Part shown: positions 37,399 through 45,996 of the stretch, in pieces
Layout of the letters: the number at the start of each line of letters is the position of its first letter
How positions within the stretch are numbered: position 1 is the first letter of the stretch
From: Devosia equisanguinis
Lineage (GTDB): Bacteria; Pseudomonadota; Alphaproteobacteria; Rhizobiales; Devosiaceae
Reading direction: 5' to 3'
Assembly: GCF_900631955.1 (NCBI RefSeq)
Contig: NZ_UZWD01000015.1
Location: forward strand, 1 to 64,000
Length of the DNA: 64,000 bases
Position numbers and translations under genes: made by a program
Notes under the pieces: generated by a model
Seen by the model: only the letters and a program-made list of their open reading frames with translations
Database searches by the model: none
What the model was told of the DNA's origin: nothing

Positions 37399-39042
37399 CT
37401 AGAGCAAAGCCTGCTCGTTGCGTCCCATCAGCCGGAAGGCGATGTAGACGGCGATACCGCTCAGCACCAGAAGGATGGTGGACATGGCCGCTGCCGTGCC
37501 GAAATCACCGTCGAGGATCAGCAGGTAGATGCGGACCGGCATGGTGATGGTCGAGCCGACATAGAGCACCAGCGAGGAGGACAGCTCGTTGATCGCCGTG
37601 ACGAAGCTCAGCATACCGCCGGCGATAATGCCGGGAACGATGAGCGGCACGGTGATGCGCAGGAAGGCCTGGAAGGGGCTGTAGCCAAGGGAAACCGCAG
37701 CCTCCTCCAGACTGGGGGATATCTGCCGCAAGGCCGATGAGGTGGTACGCACCGTATAGGGCAGGCGGCGGATAAAGATCGACAACACGATGATCGAGGC
37801 CGTGCCGGTCAGCACCAGCGGACCGGTATTGAAGGCCGCGATATAGGCGATGCCGATGACGATCCCCGGCATGACATAGGGGATCATGAAGGCGCCATCG
37901 AGCAGCGAGGTGTTGAGCGTGGTACGCCGGGCAACCAGCACGCCCACAATGGTGCCAACGATGACGATCATCACCACGGCGCTGGCCGAGAAGGTCAGCG
38001 AATTGCGCACCACGTCGCCGAGATTGAACAGAATACGCTCATAGCTCTGCAGCGCGAAGCCGTCCTGGAACACCGGCCCATTGGTGCGACGCAGCGAGTA
38101 GATAACCGAAATGATCACCGGCATGGCGCCGCACAACCCGATGAAATAGACGGCGAAATGCGCCAGCACATTGCGCCAGCCCTTGAGCTGGATCTTGGTG
38201 GGCTTGTTGATCATGTTGCCGTGGTAGACGTTCCGGCGCGACATGAAGCGCTGCATCATCACGAAGACCATGGAGACGACGATGAGCACCACGCTGATGG
38301 TGGTGGCCATCGACATGTTGGAGCCCACTTCGGCCGAATAGAGCGTATAGGCTTCGGTCGCCAGCACATTATAGCCGCGCCCGAGCAGACGGGGCGTGCC
38401 GAAGTCGGCAATGGACTGGATCAGCGCCAGAAGTCCACCAGCGGTCAGAGCCGGAAACACCATCGGGAACGAGATCTTGAAGGTACGCTGCAGCGGCGTG
38501 AGCCCCAGCCCTTCGGCCGCTTCCTCGAGTGAGCGGTTGACGTTGGAGAGCGCCCCCGAAACCATCAGATAGACGAAAGGATAGAATTTGAGCGCGAAGA
38601 CGATGAGGATGCCGCCGACGCCATAGATCGGCGGCATGGTGATGCCGAAATCGCGCAGCCACGCACGAACGACGCCGCCGGCGCCGAACAGCACGATCCA
38701 GGAATAGGCGCCGATAAAGGGCGGCGACACCAGGGCCAGGATGGCGAGGAGCGAGACGAAGCGGCTGCCCTTGATCTGGAAGCGCGAAATGCAGAAGGCC
38801 ATGATCGAGCCGAGCAGCAAGGCGCCGAACAGCCCGCCGAAGCCGACGACAAGCGTATTAAAGAAGGCGCGCTGGAATCGCGGCTCGCCGAAGAACCGCA
38901 GATAGTTTTCGACGGTCGCATTGCCGGCCGTGTCGAAAAAGCTCGAGAGCAGAACCGAGCCGACGGGGATGAAGAGGAGCAGGAGCAGAATGCCCCAGGT
39001 TCCCAGCATCACCAGCGTCCAGAAATCGAATTTGCGCAACAT
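37399..39042 (-). CDS. ABC transporter fused permease (FbpB/AfuB type)
   Basis: 547-residue membrane protein with two tandem permease domains of about six segments each, each carrying an EAA-type loop (LEEAAEGLGLTPLQRTFKISFPMVFP and LEEAAVSLGYSPFQAFLRITVPLIVP). This double-length layout is the FbpB/AfuB/2-aminoethylphosphonate-permease family. It is transcribed after the ATPase gene, three bases apart. The substrate is set by the binding protein encoded on the opposite strand next door, which does not have the iron-binding Tyr-Tyr pair. Confidence 0.9.
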   Translation of the reverse strand: MLRKFDFWTLVMLGTWGILLLLLFIPVGSVLLSSFFDTAGNATVENYLRFFGEPRFQRAFFNTLVVGFGGLFGALLLGSIMAFCISRFQIKGSRFVSLLAILALVSPPFIGAYSWIVLFGAGGVVRAWLRDFGITMPPIYGVGGILIVFALKFYPFVYLMVSGALSNVNRSLEEAAEGLGLTPLQRTFKISFPMVFPALTAGGLLALIQSIADFGTPRLLGRGYNVLATEAYTLYSAEVGSNMSMATTISVVLIVVSMVFVMMQRFMSRRNVYHGNMINKPTKIQLKGWRNVLAHFAVYFIGLCGAMPVIISVIYSLRRTNGPVFQDGFALQSYERILFNLGDVVRNSLTFSASAVVMIVIVGTIVGVLVARRTTLNTSLLDGAFMIPYVMPGIVIGIAYIAAFNTGPLVLTGTASIIVLSIFIRRLPYTVRTTSSALRQISPSLEEAAVSLGYSPFQAFLRITVPLIVPGIIAGGMLSFVTAINELSSSLVLYVGSTITMPVRIYLLILDGDFGTAAAMSTILLVLSGIAVYIAFRLMGRNEQALL

Positions 39043-39045
39043 CGA

Positions 39046-40104
39046 CTAGCCCTCCAGCGAGAGGCGCTTGCCATCGGCATCGAATGCCATCAAGGCGTTG
39101 CGCTCGAAGAGAACCGAGACCGTGTCGCCCGGATTCCGTACCGCGCCAAGGGCGGGGTTGGAGACCTGAACCACCACCGGGCCGGCCGCGGTATCGACCA
39201 GAACATGGGCCTCGCGACCCAGATAGGTGAACTTGTTGACGGTCCCCGACACCACGACTGCACCGACAGGAGCCGTTGCACCGCTTTCGACCAGTGACAG
39301 GCGTTCGGGGCGCACCGTCCAGTGCGCAGCGGCACGGCCGAGGCCGAGATCGGCGAGCAGGCGGGAGAGCCCTTCGCCTGCAACCAGCGTATTGAGCGTG
39401 CCCACGAAATTGGCGACGAACAGGGTCTGGGGATCGCCATAGATCTGCTGCGGGGTGCCGATCTGCTCGATATGGCCGGCGCTCATCACGCAGATGCGGT
39501 CGGAAATGGCCAGCGCCTCTTCCTGATCATGCGTCACATAGATGGTGGCGATATCGACGCGTTTCTGGATGTCGCGAATCTCTTCGCGCAGTTCGATGCG
39601 CAGCTTGGCGTCGAGATTGGAGAGCGGCTCGTCCATCAACAGCAATTGCGGATTGATGACCATGGCACGTGCGAGGCCGATACGCTGCTGTTGTCCGCCG
39701 GACATGGCAGCGGGGAGACGCTCGGCCAGGGCTTGCAGATGCACGGCCGACAGCGCCTCGGCGACGCGGGTCTTGATCTGTTCGGCCGGCACCTTGCGTG
39801 GCTTGAGGCCGAAAGCGACGTTGTCGAAGACGCTGAGATGGGGAAACACGGCATAGTCCTGGAAGACCATGCCGATATCGCGTTTGTGCGGCGGGATGGC
39901 GCGCAAATCCTTGCCGTCCAGCATGATGCTGCCGGAGCTGAGGTCGTTGAAGCCGGCAATGGCGCGCAGAAGCGTGGTCTTGCCGCAGCCCGACGGCCCC
40001 AGCAGCGTGAAGAACTCCCCGCGTTCCACCGCAATGGACACTCCATTCAGCGCCCGGAACGTCGCGAACTGCTTCACACCGTCATTAACAGTCAGATAGG
40101 CCAT
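39046..40104 (-). CDS. ABC transporter ATP-binding protein (FbpC/AfuC/PotA type)
   Basis: 352 residues: Walker A GPSGCGKTT, signature MSGGQQQRIGLARAM, Walker [14 protein letters not shown]-loop TYVTHDQEEALAIS, and a C-terminal TOBE-like domain. Drives the fused permease. Its start is 129 bases from that of the divergent binding-protein gene, with a TGAAA-N5-TTTCA dyad between them, so both directions are probably co-regulated. Confidence 0.9.
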   Translation of the reverse strand: MAYLTVNDGVKQFATFRALNGVSIAVERGEFFTLLGPSGCGKTTLLRAIAGFNDLSSGSIMLDGKDLRAIPPHKRDIGMVFQDYAVFPHLSVFDNVAFGLKPRKVPAEQIKTRVAEALSAVHLQALAERLPAAMSGGQQQRIGLARAMVINPQLLLMDEPLSNLDAKLRIELREEIRDIQKRVDIATIYVTHDQEEALAISDRICVMSAGHIEQIGTPQQIYGDPQTLFVANFVGTLNTLVAGEGLSRLLADLGLGRAAAHWTVRPERLSLVESGATAPVGAVVVSGTVNKFTYLGREAHVLVDTAAGPVVVQVSNPALGAVRNPGDTVSVLFERNALMAFDADGKRLSLEG

Positions 40105-40170
40105 ACGAGCCCTCCCTAGCCCTTAGGTCGATTTTCTAAAACGTAAACACGATTTTCGTCTTGCAACAAG

Positions 40171-40185
40171 TGAAATGTCGTTTCA
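40171..40185. promoter_or_regulatory. Candidate operator in Afu-type divergent promoter
   Basis: Perfect inverted repeat TGAAA-TGTCG-TTTCA between the divergent ATPase and binding-protein genes, 48 bases ahead of the latter. The DeoR regulator encoded downstream is the likeliest ligand. The same bases also fit the TGA-N9-TCA form reported for RirA boxes, so the two assignments are not resolved. Confidence 0.5.
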
Positions 40186-40232
40186 TGATCGCAACCGATC
40201 AAAAACTGATCATGGGAGTACAGGAGGAAATT

Positions 40233-41222
40233 ATGCGTGTTGCAAAACGAACATTCATCGGCATGGCTCTCGCACTTGCCGCCACGACGGCCTTGAGCCC
40301 GGCGATCCTGGCCCAGGACGCGTCCGTGGTCATCTACACCGCCCACAAGTCCTCGATCGTCGATCGCCTGCTGCCGGTCTTCGAACAGGAAACCGGACTC
40401 AAGGCCGAAGTCGTGCAGCTTGGTTCGGGCGATGTCGCCCGCCGCGCCCGCGCCGAAGCCAATGCCCCGGCCGCCGACGTGATCTGGTCGATCTCCGGTA
40501 GCCAGCTGACCGAACTGGCCGACATTCTCGAGCCCTATAGCCCGCCCGAATTCGACCAGATCGATCCCCAGTTCGTCGCCAATGACGCCTGGACCCCCTA
40601 TACCGCCGTTGTCTATGTGCTGGCGGTCAACACCGACCTGCTCTCGCTCGAAGACGCCCCCAAGAGCTGGGCCGACCTGGCCGATCCCAAGTGGCAGGGC
40701 CAGATCGCCTCGGCCCGTGCCGATGGTTCCGGTTCGGCCATGCAGCAGCTGCAGGCCGTGCTCACCCTGTTCGGTGACAAGGGCTGGGAAGAATATGCGG
40801 AGATCGCCAAGAACTTCGTGTTCACCGACAGCTCCGGCGCCGTGCCGCGCTTCGTTGCCGATGGCGAGACCTCCATGGGCCTCACCCTCGAAGACAATGC
40901 GCTCGAATATGTGCAGGGCGGCGCCCCGATCGGGGTGATCCTGCTCAGCGACGGCACCGTGGCCACGCCGGACGGTATTGGCCTGGTCAAGGGCGGACCC
41001 AATCCCGATGGCGGCAAGGCCTTCATCGATTGGGCCCTGTCCAAGTCGACCCAGGAACTGCTGGCCAATGATATCGGCCGCCGCTCGGTTCGTCTCGACG
41101 TCGCACCGCCTCCGGGCACGCCGAACCTGGCCGACGCCAATGTGCTCAAGATCAAGCCGCTGAGCGAGCTTGGCGGGGCCGAGGCCGTGCTGGCCGAGTG
41201 GCGCACGGCCATCGGCGAATAA
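40233..41222 (+). CDS. ABC transporter binding protein (AfuA/FbpA-like)
   Basis: 329-residue periplasmic protein with signal peptide about 1-27 (ALAAT-TALSPAILAQ-DA) and the PBP type-2 fold of the iron/thiamine/phosphonate/spermidine-type cluster (VVIYTAHKSSIVDRLLPVFEQETG). The adjacent Tyr pair used by true ferric-binding proteins is absent: no two neighbouring tyrosines occur in the chain. AfuA-type homologues bind hexose phosphates, and close relatives bind 2-aminoethylphosphonate, so an organophosphate ligand fits better than iron. First of three co-directional genes with a PP2C-fold phosphatase and a DeoR regulator. Strong AGGAGG site. Confidence 0.85.
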   Translation: MRVAKRTFIGMALALAATTALSPAILAQDASVVIYTAHKSSIVDRLLPVFEQETGLKAEVVQLGSGDVARRARAEANAPAADVIWSISGSQLTELADILEPYSPPEFDQIDPQFVANDAWTPYTAVVYVLAVNTDLLSLEDAPKSWADLADPKWQGQIASARADGSGSAMQQLQAVLTLFGDKGWEEYAEIAKNFVFTDSSGAVPRFVADGETSMGLTLEDNALEYVQGGAPIGVILLSDGTVATPDGIGLVKGGPNPDGGKAFIDWALSKSTQELLANDIGRRSVRLDVAPPPGTPNLADANVLKIKPLSELGGAEAVLAEWRTAIGE

Positions 41223-41259
41223 GAACAAAACCAAGCACGTGATGACGGGACTATTCTGA

Positions 41260-42276
41260 ATGCAGCACATGGAAGCCTTCTCGCTGGGCAAGAAGTTCAG
41301 CGCTCCAGGAGCCAATGAGGACAGTCTCGTCATCATGCCCAATCGTGGTTACGCCGTCATCGATGGCGTAACCGACCGCAATGGCACCAGCTATGACGGC
41401 ATGTTGTCGGGGCAGTTCGCCTCCCGTGTCGTGCAGGGCGCCATCGAGAAATTCATTTTGGCGCAGGGCGATGCCAGCCAGCCCGAATTGCAATTCGCCG
41501 GCGGCCAGCATTTCGTAGACTATCTCGGCCGCGCCATCCGCGCCCGCTATGTGGCCAATGGCGTGCTCGACGCTGTTACCGCCGACTGGAAATTGCGCGG
41601 CGGCTGCACCGTCATGGCGACGCTGATTATCGGCGACCAGCTGGAAGTGGTCGCTGTGGGCGATAGCGGGTTGCGCATCAATGGTAACGACGTGCTGCAG
41701 GTGCTCAAGCCGCTGGACGACGTGACCGCCATCATGCGGCGCGAAACCTGGCGCTATTTCGAAGCCCTTGGCCGCAGCACCGCCGATTGCGACCGCCTCT
41801 CCGCCCTCATCACCTGGCAGGGCACGCGCCACCAACCGTCAGGCGCGGAAACAGCTGACGCCGGTGTTATTGCCGAAATCGAAAGCCGCTCGCTCGCCGC
41901 CTGCAAGGCGCATCTACCGAATGTGCCCGTCGCCGAGATCGAGACGCTCGTGCATGGCGGCATCTGCTACGGACAAGGCGACTTCCAGAACGTCACTGAC
42001 AAGGTGCTCGGCTATGGCGGTCTCGACGGATTTGCCGTGCCGGAACGATATGTGGAGACCCGCTCCTACGCTCTGGCCGATATCGATACAATCGAGCTAT
42101 TCTCCGATGGCTATTTCAAGCTGGGGGAAGGCTTTGGCGTCGCGGCCTGGGAACAGGGGTTCCGCGATGTCGAAGCCGAGGATTTGCACAAGATCGGCCG
42201 CTATATGAGCACCAAGGGCACCACCGATATCGCCTTGACCGACGACCGCACCTATATGGGCGTGCGCCTGAAATGA
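41260..42276 (+). CDS. PP2C-fold phosphatase-like protein
   Basis: 338 residues resembling metal-dependent PP2C phosphatases: an NED-S motif near the start (GANEDSLVIM), DGVTDR with the metal-binding Asp-Gly (about residue 33), GGCTVMATLIIGDQLEVVAVGDSGLRI (GS-T...GDS core), a late SDGYFKLGEG segment and the C-terminal LTDDRTYMGV strand. The usual regulatory domains are missing, so it is a stand-alone enzyme. It lies between an organophosphate-type binding protein and a DeoR regulator, so it might dephosphorylate an imported sugar phosphate instead of a protein. That is inference; PP2C enzymes generally act on phosphoproteins. Confidence 0.75.
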   Translation: MQHMEAFSLGKKFSAPGANEDSLVIMPNRGYAVIDGVTDRNGTSYDGMLSGQFASRVVQGAIEKFILAQGDASQPELQFAGGQHFVDYLGRAIRARYVANGVLDAVTADWKLRGGCTVMATLIIGDQLEVVAVGDSGLRINGNDVLQVLKPLDDVTAIMRRETWRYFEALGRSTADCDRLSALITWQGTRHQPSGAETADAGVIAEIESRSLAACKAHLPNVPVAEIETLVHGGICYGQGDFQNVTDKVLGYGGLDGFAVPERYVETRSYALADIDTIELFSDGYFKLGEGFGVAAWEQGFRDVEAEDLHKIGRYMSTKGTTDIALTDDRTYMGVRLK

Positions 42277-43091
42277 GCGGCCATGCGCGGATGGACCTAC
42301 CCCGTTCCGCGCCTGATCTGGCTGGTTCCAGTCCTGCTGACTTGAACCAGCGCCAGGCCCAGATCCTGGAGGCCGTGCGCGCCAATGGCGCCGCTGCCGT
42401 TTCCGAACTGGCCGCTCAGTTCTCGGTCACCACCCAGACCATTCGCCGCGATCTCAAGGTGCTGGGTGACCGGGGCCTGTTGGTCAAGGGTTTTGGTGGC
42501 GCCTTCGCCGCGCCGGGTGTCGCCCGCTACACCTATAGCGAACGCCACAACACCGAAGTCGAAATCAAGCGGCAGCTGATCGAAGCCCTGCGTCCTTTCC
42601 TCTTCAACGGCGCCACCATTTTCGTGGGTCTGGGCACCACTTTCCATACGCTGCACACGGTCCTGGCCGAATTTCCGGGCGTATTGGTGGCCAGCCCCAA
42701 TCTCGAAGTCATCTACAATTGCGCCCTGCATACCGATGCGACGGTCTATGCCTATGGCGGCTATGTGCGGAACAAGGACACCTCCATCCTCACCATCAGC
42801 GGTGCGGCCCGTCAGCAGTTCAAGTTTGACATTGCTCTGATCGGCGCCAGCGCCATTGACCGGGACGGCGCCGTGCTCGAATTCGACCCGCTCGAAGTCG
42901 AGCTGACACGCGAGATCCTGACGCAGAGCCGTCAGGTCATCCTGCTGGCCCATGAAGGCAAGTTCGAAAAGAAGGCGCCACACCTGGTGACGGAAATGTC
43001 AAAAGTCGACGTGCTGATCACCAATGGCACGCCGCACGAGCATTTCGACCAGGCCGATGCGCTTGCCGGCGTCACGCTGGTGCAGATCTAG
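42273..43091 (+). CDS. DeoR-family regulator
   Basis: 272 residues. N-terminal DeoR helix-turn-helix (NGAAAVSELAAQFSVTTQTIRRDLKVLGDRGLL) and a DeoRC ligand domain (IFVGLGTTFHTLHTVLAEFPGV, ASNLEV-like) with the GASAIDRDG segment, which binds phosphorylated sugars in relatives. The start overlaps the phosphatase stop (ATGA). It probably represses the divergent ABC operon until the phosphorylated ligand enters the cell. A start six codons downstream is possible. Confidence 0.9.
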   Translation: MSGHARMDLPRSAPDLAGSSPADLNQRQAQILEAVRANGAAAVSELAAQFSVTTQTIRRDLKVLGDRGLLVKGFGGAFAAPGVARYTYSERHNTEVEIKRQLIEALRPFLFNGATIFVGLGTTFHTLHTVLAEFPGVLVASPNLEVIYNCALHTDATVYAYGGYVRNKDTSILTISGAARQQFKFDIALIGASAIDRDGAVLEFDPLEVELTREILTQSRQVILLAHEGKFEKKAPHLVTEMSKVDVLITNGTPHEHFDQADALAGVTLVQI

Positions 43092-43094
43092 CGC

Positions 43095-44045
43095 TCACCC
43101 ACCCCAGACCACCGCGCTTTCATGGCGCTTGATGACGTGGCGCAAATTCTCGAACACGGTGATGAGATGCAAGGCGAACCGGTCGGCAGCCGGGACGCGC
43201 TGGGTATCGACGCGGCGCAATATGCCCAGCGATCGATCCGGCTGCGGGATGGCATAGGGCACCAGCGTCACCCGGTTCTCCTTGCGCAACGCGAACAGCA
43301 CTGAAAAGGGCAGCACGGCCAGAGCGTCGGACTCGGCGAGGAAATTGACCACGCTCATCAGCGAGCCGCCGGCATAGCGGATATTGAGATCGGAAACGCC
43401 GATGCTCATCAGGATCATCTGCAGATCCGACATCAGCGGCGATCCCGGCAGCGGCGCGATCCAAGGATAGGCGGCCAGATCATTGGCCTTGGGCACGCGC
43501 CGCCGCAGGAGCGGATGCCCGACCCGGCAGGCCACCACATTGCGGCCCGGCAGCAGTTCGGTGAAGTCATAGTGCGAGCCGGGATGGGTGGAGCCGATGG
43601 GCACGATCCCGAGATCGATCAGGTGCGCATCGAGCGCCGATACCAGTTCGGGCAGGTTGCCATAGCTCTGGTGCACAGTGACCTCGGGCTCTTCGCGATG
43701 GAACTCGGCGATCATCTGGCTGACCAGCGCATCCATGAAGAAGGGCACCCCGCCCACCCGCACCACGCCGCTCGTGCCCTTGAGATGGCCCTGCACCGCA
43801 TCGGTGGCGCGGCGGGAAGCGGTGAGAATGGCGCGGCCATGAATGGCCAGCTGATTGCCCAACGCCGTCGGCTGAAGAGGCCGGCGCCCGGACACGAACA
43901 GCGCCTCGCCCACCCGTGCCTCGAGCATGGACAGCGAGCGGCTGACGGCGGATTGGGTCATGCCCAGCAGCGCCGCCCCTTCCGAGACACCTCCGGCATC
44001 AATGACAGCGGCCAGCTGCATGAGATGGCGTTCGTTCAGCTTCAT
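43095..44045 (-). CDS. LysR-family regulator of the aromatic/quinone operon
   Basis: 316 residues. HTH at about 1-60 (LAAVIDAGGVSEGAALLGMTQSAVSRSLSMLE) and a C-terminal effector domain. It is divergent from the intradiol-dioxygenase operon, 89 bases apart, with a perfect ATAGCA-N3-TGCTAT dyad overlapping its own start codon that fits the T-N11-A LysR box. Expected to activate the operon and repress itself. Effector unknown; aromatic hydroquinone or quinone by context. Confidence 0.9.
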   Translation of the reverse strand: MKLNERHLMQLAAVIDAGGVSEGAALLGMTQSAVSRSLSMLEARVGEALFVSGRRPLQPTALGNQLAIHGRAILTASRRATDAVQGHLKGTSGVVRVGGVPFFMDALVSQMIAEFHREEPEVTVHQSYGNLPELVSALDAHLIDLGIVPIGSTHPGSHYDFTELLPGRNVVACRVGHPLLRRRVPKANDLAAYPWIAPLPGSPLMSDLQMILMSIGVSDLNIRYAGGSLMSVVNFLAESDALAVLPFSVLFALRKENRVTLVPYAIPQPDRSLGILRRVDTQRVPAADRFALHLITVFENLRHVIKRHESAVVWGG

Positions 44046-44058
44046 AGCAAACTGCTAT
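44044..44058. promoter_or_regulatory. LysR-type box (T-N11-A)
   Basis: Perfect dyad ATAGCA-AAC-TGCTAT overlapping the start codon of the LysR gene; contains TAGCAAACTGCTA, a T-N11-A match. Consistent with autoregulation and divergent activation. Confidence 0.55.
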
Positions 44059-44134
44059 ATTATGAATACCATAACTCATCAATCCGGCGGTCGGGACATG
44101 CCAGATTATGCCTCGGGAAAGGGAGGTCCCGTCG

Positions 44135-45040
44135 ATGGATTCTGGCCAGGGCGACATGCTGGCTGCGCGCGATACGGCGCCTGCTGACGCCTTGCTGGCG
44201 CGGCTGGCTCAGGCCGACCCGTCCCGGCTGGCCGATATGATCGCGGTCATCGGCGCGCGCCTGCATGAGCTGGTTGCCACAATCCGCCCGACCCAGTCCG
44301 AATTGCGGCTAGTACTCGATTTCCTCGCCGAGGTCGGCCACTACACCGATAGCCGCCGCCATGAATTCCTGTTGCTGGCCGATGTGCTGGGACTATCGAG
44401 TGCGGTGGACGATATCAACCTCGCCCTTCCGCCTGGGGCCACGCCCAATGCCCGGACCGGCCCGTTCTATCGGCCCGACGCGCCGCTGATCGCGATGGAT
44501 GGTACGCTGTCGCGCGATGGCAAGGGGGCTCCCCTCGCCGTCTCCGGGCAAGTCCTGGGCCTCGATGGCCGCGCGGTTGGCGGAGCCGCTATCGAAATCT
44601 GGCATGCCAATCACGATGGGCTCTACGAAAACCAGGAGCCGGACCGGCAGCCCGAATTCAACCTGCGCGGCCGCATAGTGGCCGATGGTCAGGGGCGGTT
44701 CCGGTTCAGAACGATCAAGCCAGGCGGCTACCGCATTCCCAATGGCGGGCCGGTGGCCGCGCTTCTCACCCGTCTGGGCCTGTCGCTCGATCGCCCGGCC
44801 CATATCAGTTTCCGCGTCACGGCCAAGGGCTACAGGACGCTGACCACCCACATCTTCGACCGGGCTCACCCTGCCATCGGTCGGGATGCAATCTTCGGGG
44901 TCAAACCCGAACTATTGGCCGAGTTCCGCGCCGTCGCCCCCGAGAATGGGCGCGCGGGCCATGCGCTCGACTTCACGCTCGTGCTCTGCCCGGAGGAGGG
45001 CAGCACGCCACCACATCAAGGAAGGAGCATCTCACCATGA
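44135..45040 (+). CDS. Intradiol ring-cleavage dioxygenase-like protein lacking one iron ligand
   Basis: 301 residues of the catechol/hydroxyquinol 1,2-dioxygenase family (N-terminal helical domain, TGPFYRPDAP, beta-sandwich). Three expected Fe(III) ligands are present: Tyr164 (DGLYENQ), Tyr199 (GGYRIP) and His223 (RPAHIS). The fourth, normally His two residues on, is Ser225: the DNA reads CAT-ATC-AGT, so it is not a misread frame. The second intradiol enzyme in the window has the complete HIH. This suggests altered metal chemistry or a non-cleaving role. It starts the quinone-type operon; GGGAGG lies about nine bases ahead of the ATG chosen. Confidence 0.85.
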   Translation: MDSGQGDMLAARDTAPADALLARLAQADPSRLADMIAVIGARLHELVATIRPTQSELRLVLDFLAEVGHYTDSRRHEFLLLADVLGLSSAVDDINLALPPGATPNARTGPFYRPDAPLIAMDGTLSRDGKGAPLAVSGQVLGLDGRAVGGAAIEIWHANHDGLYENQEPDRQPEFNLRGRIVADGQGRFRFRTIKPGGYRIPNGGPVAALLTRLGLSLDRPAHISFRVTAKGYRTLTTHIFDRAHPAIGRDAIFGVKPELLAEFRAVAPENGRAGHALDFTLVLCPEEGSTPPHQGRSISP

Positions 45041-45996
45041 GCAAGATCAGTGGTTATCACCACCTGACGCTGTCCACCGACGGCGCGCAGGAGGATTTCG
45101 ACTTCTACACCAAGACGCTGGGCCTGCATTCGGTCAAGCGCACCGTGCTGTTCGACGGCGTGATCCCGGTCTATCACCTCTATTATGGCTCGCCCAATGG
45201 CGATGCCTCCACCATCATCACCACCTTCCCGTTCCGCAAGCCCGGCGTTTATGGCCGGCGCGGCACCAACCAGTCGCGCGCCATCCTGCAGGCCATTCCA
45301 GTGGGCGCCGCCGATTTCTGGGTGGATCGTCTCAACGGTCGCGGCATCGAAGCCAAGAAAGTGACCCGCTTCGGCACCGATCGCGTGATCTTCGCCCATC
45401 CCTGCGGCATTCCCCATGAGCTCGTGGAAAGCGACAGCGACAAGCGCGAGCCGATCACCAATGCCAGCCAGGGCATCGGCAAGGATCACGGCATCAAGGG
45501 CATTTACGGCAGCGTCGTCGCGGTGACCGACAAGACCGCCATGAACGACTTCCTCACCATCGCCCTGCCGCTGGAACTCGAATCCAGCACCGATGACGGC
45601 GATGTCTATCGCGTTCCCGATTCCTCGGGCGTGATCCAGCGCGTCGAGGTGATCACCGACCGCCAGAGCCCGCAGGGCACCTGGACGCTGTCCGGCGGCA
45701 CCATTCACCACCTGGCGCTCAATACCGGCGACGAGGAAAGCCAGCTGAAACTGCGCGCCCATATCGAGGGCCTCGGCTTCACCGATATTTCCGAACAGAA
45801 GGACCGCAACTACTTCAAGTCCTGCTATGTCCGCTCGCCCGGCGGCGCGCTGTTCGAACTGGCCTGGACCACGCCGGAAGGCTGGACCAAGGACGAGCCG
45901 GCCGGCTCGATCGGCAAGACGCTGGTGTTCCCGCCCTGGTTCAAGGACCGCGAAGACGAGCTGCGCGAGGGCCTCGAACAGGCGGACTTCGTCTAA
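45037..45996 (+). CDS. mhqO: VOC-family ring-cleaving dioxygenase (MhqO type)
   Basis: 319 residues with two vicinal-oxygen-chelate modules. Metal ligands visible: His near the N-terminus (GYHHLTLSTDG), His in TIHHLALNTGD and Glu in ALFELAWTTPEG. Matches the MhqO/MhqA-like hydroquinone dioxygenases induced by quinone stress in Bacillus. Start overlaps the preceding stop. Cleaves a hydroquinone-type substrate; it could supply ring-cleavage that the HIS-variant intradiol protein no longer performs. Confidence 0.85.
   Translation: MSKISGYHHLTLSTDGAQEDFDFYTKTLGLHSVKRTVLFDGVIPVYHLYYGSPNGDASTIITTFPFRKPGVYGRRGTNQSRAILQAIPVGAADFWVDRLNGRGIEAKKVTRFGTDRVIFAHPCGIPHELVESDSDKREPITNASQGIGKDHGIKGIYGSVVAVTDKTAMNDFLTIALPLELESSTDDGDVYRVPDSSGVIQRVEVITDRQSPQGTWTLSGGTIHHLALNTGDEESQLKLRAHIEGLGFTDISEQKDRNYFKSCYVRSPGGALFELAWTTPEGWTKDEPAGSIGKTLVFPPWFKDREDELREGLEQADFV

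Noticed and set aside
40233-41222. Ferric iron-binding protein (FbpA) call
   Set aside because: The chain has no adjacent tyrosine pair for Fe(III), and the context (PP2C-fold enzyme, DeoR regulator) fits an organophosphate better. The fold alone does not show iron specificity.
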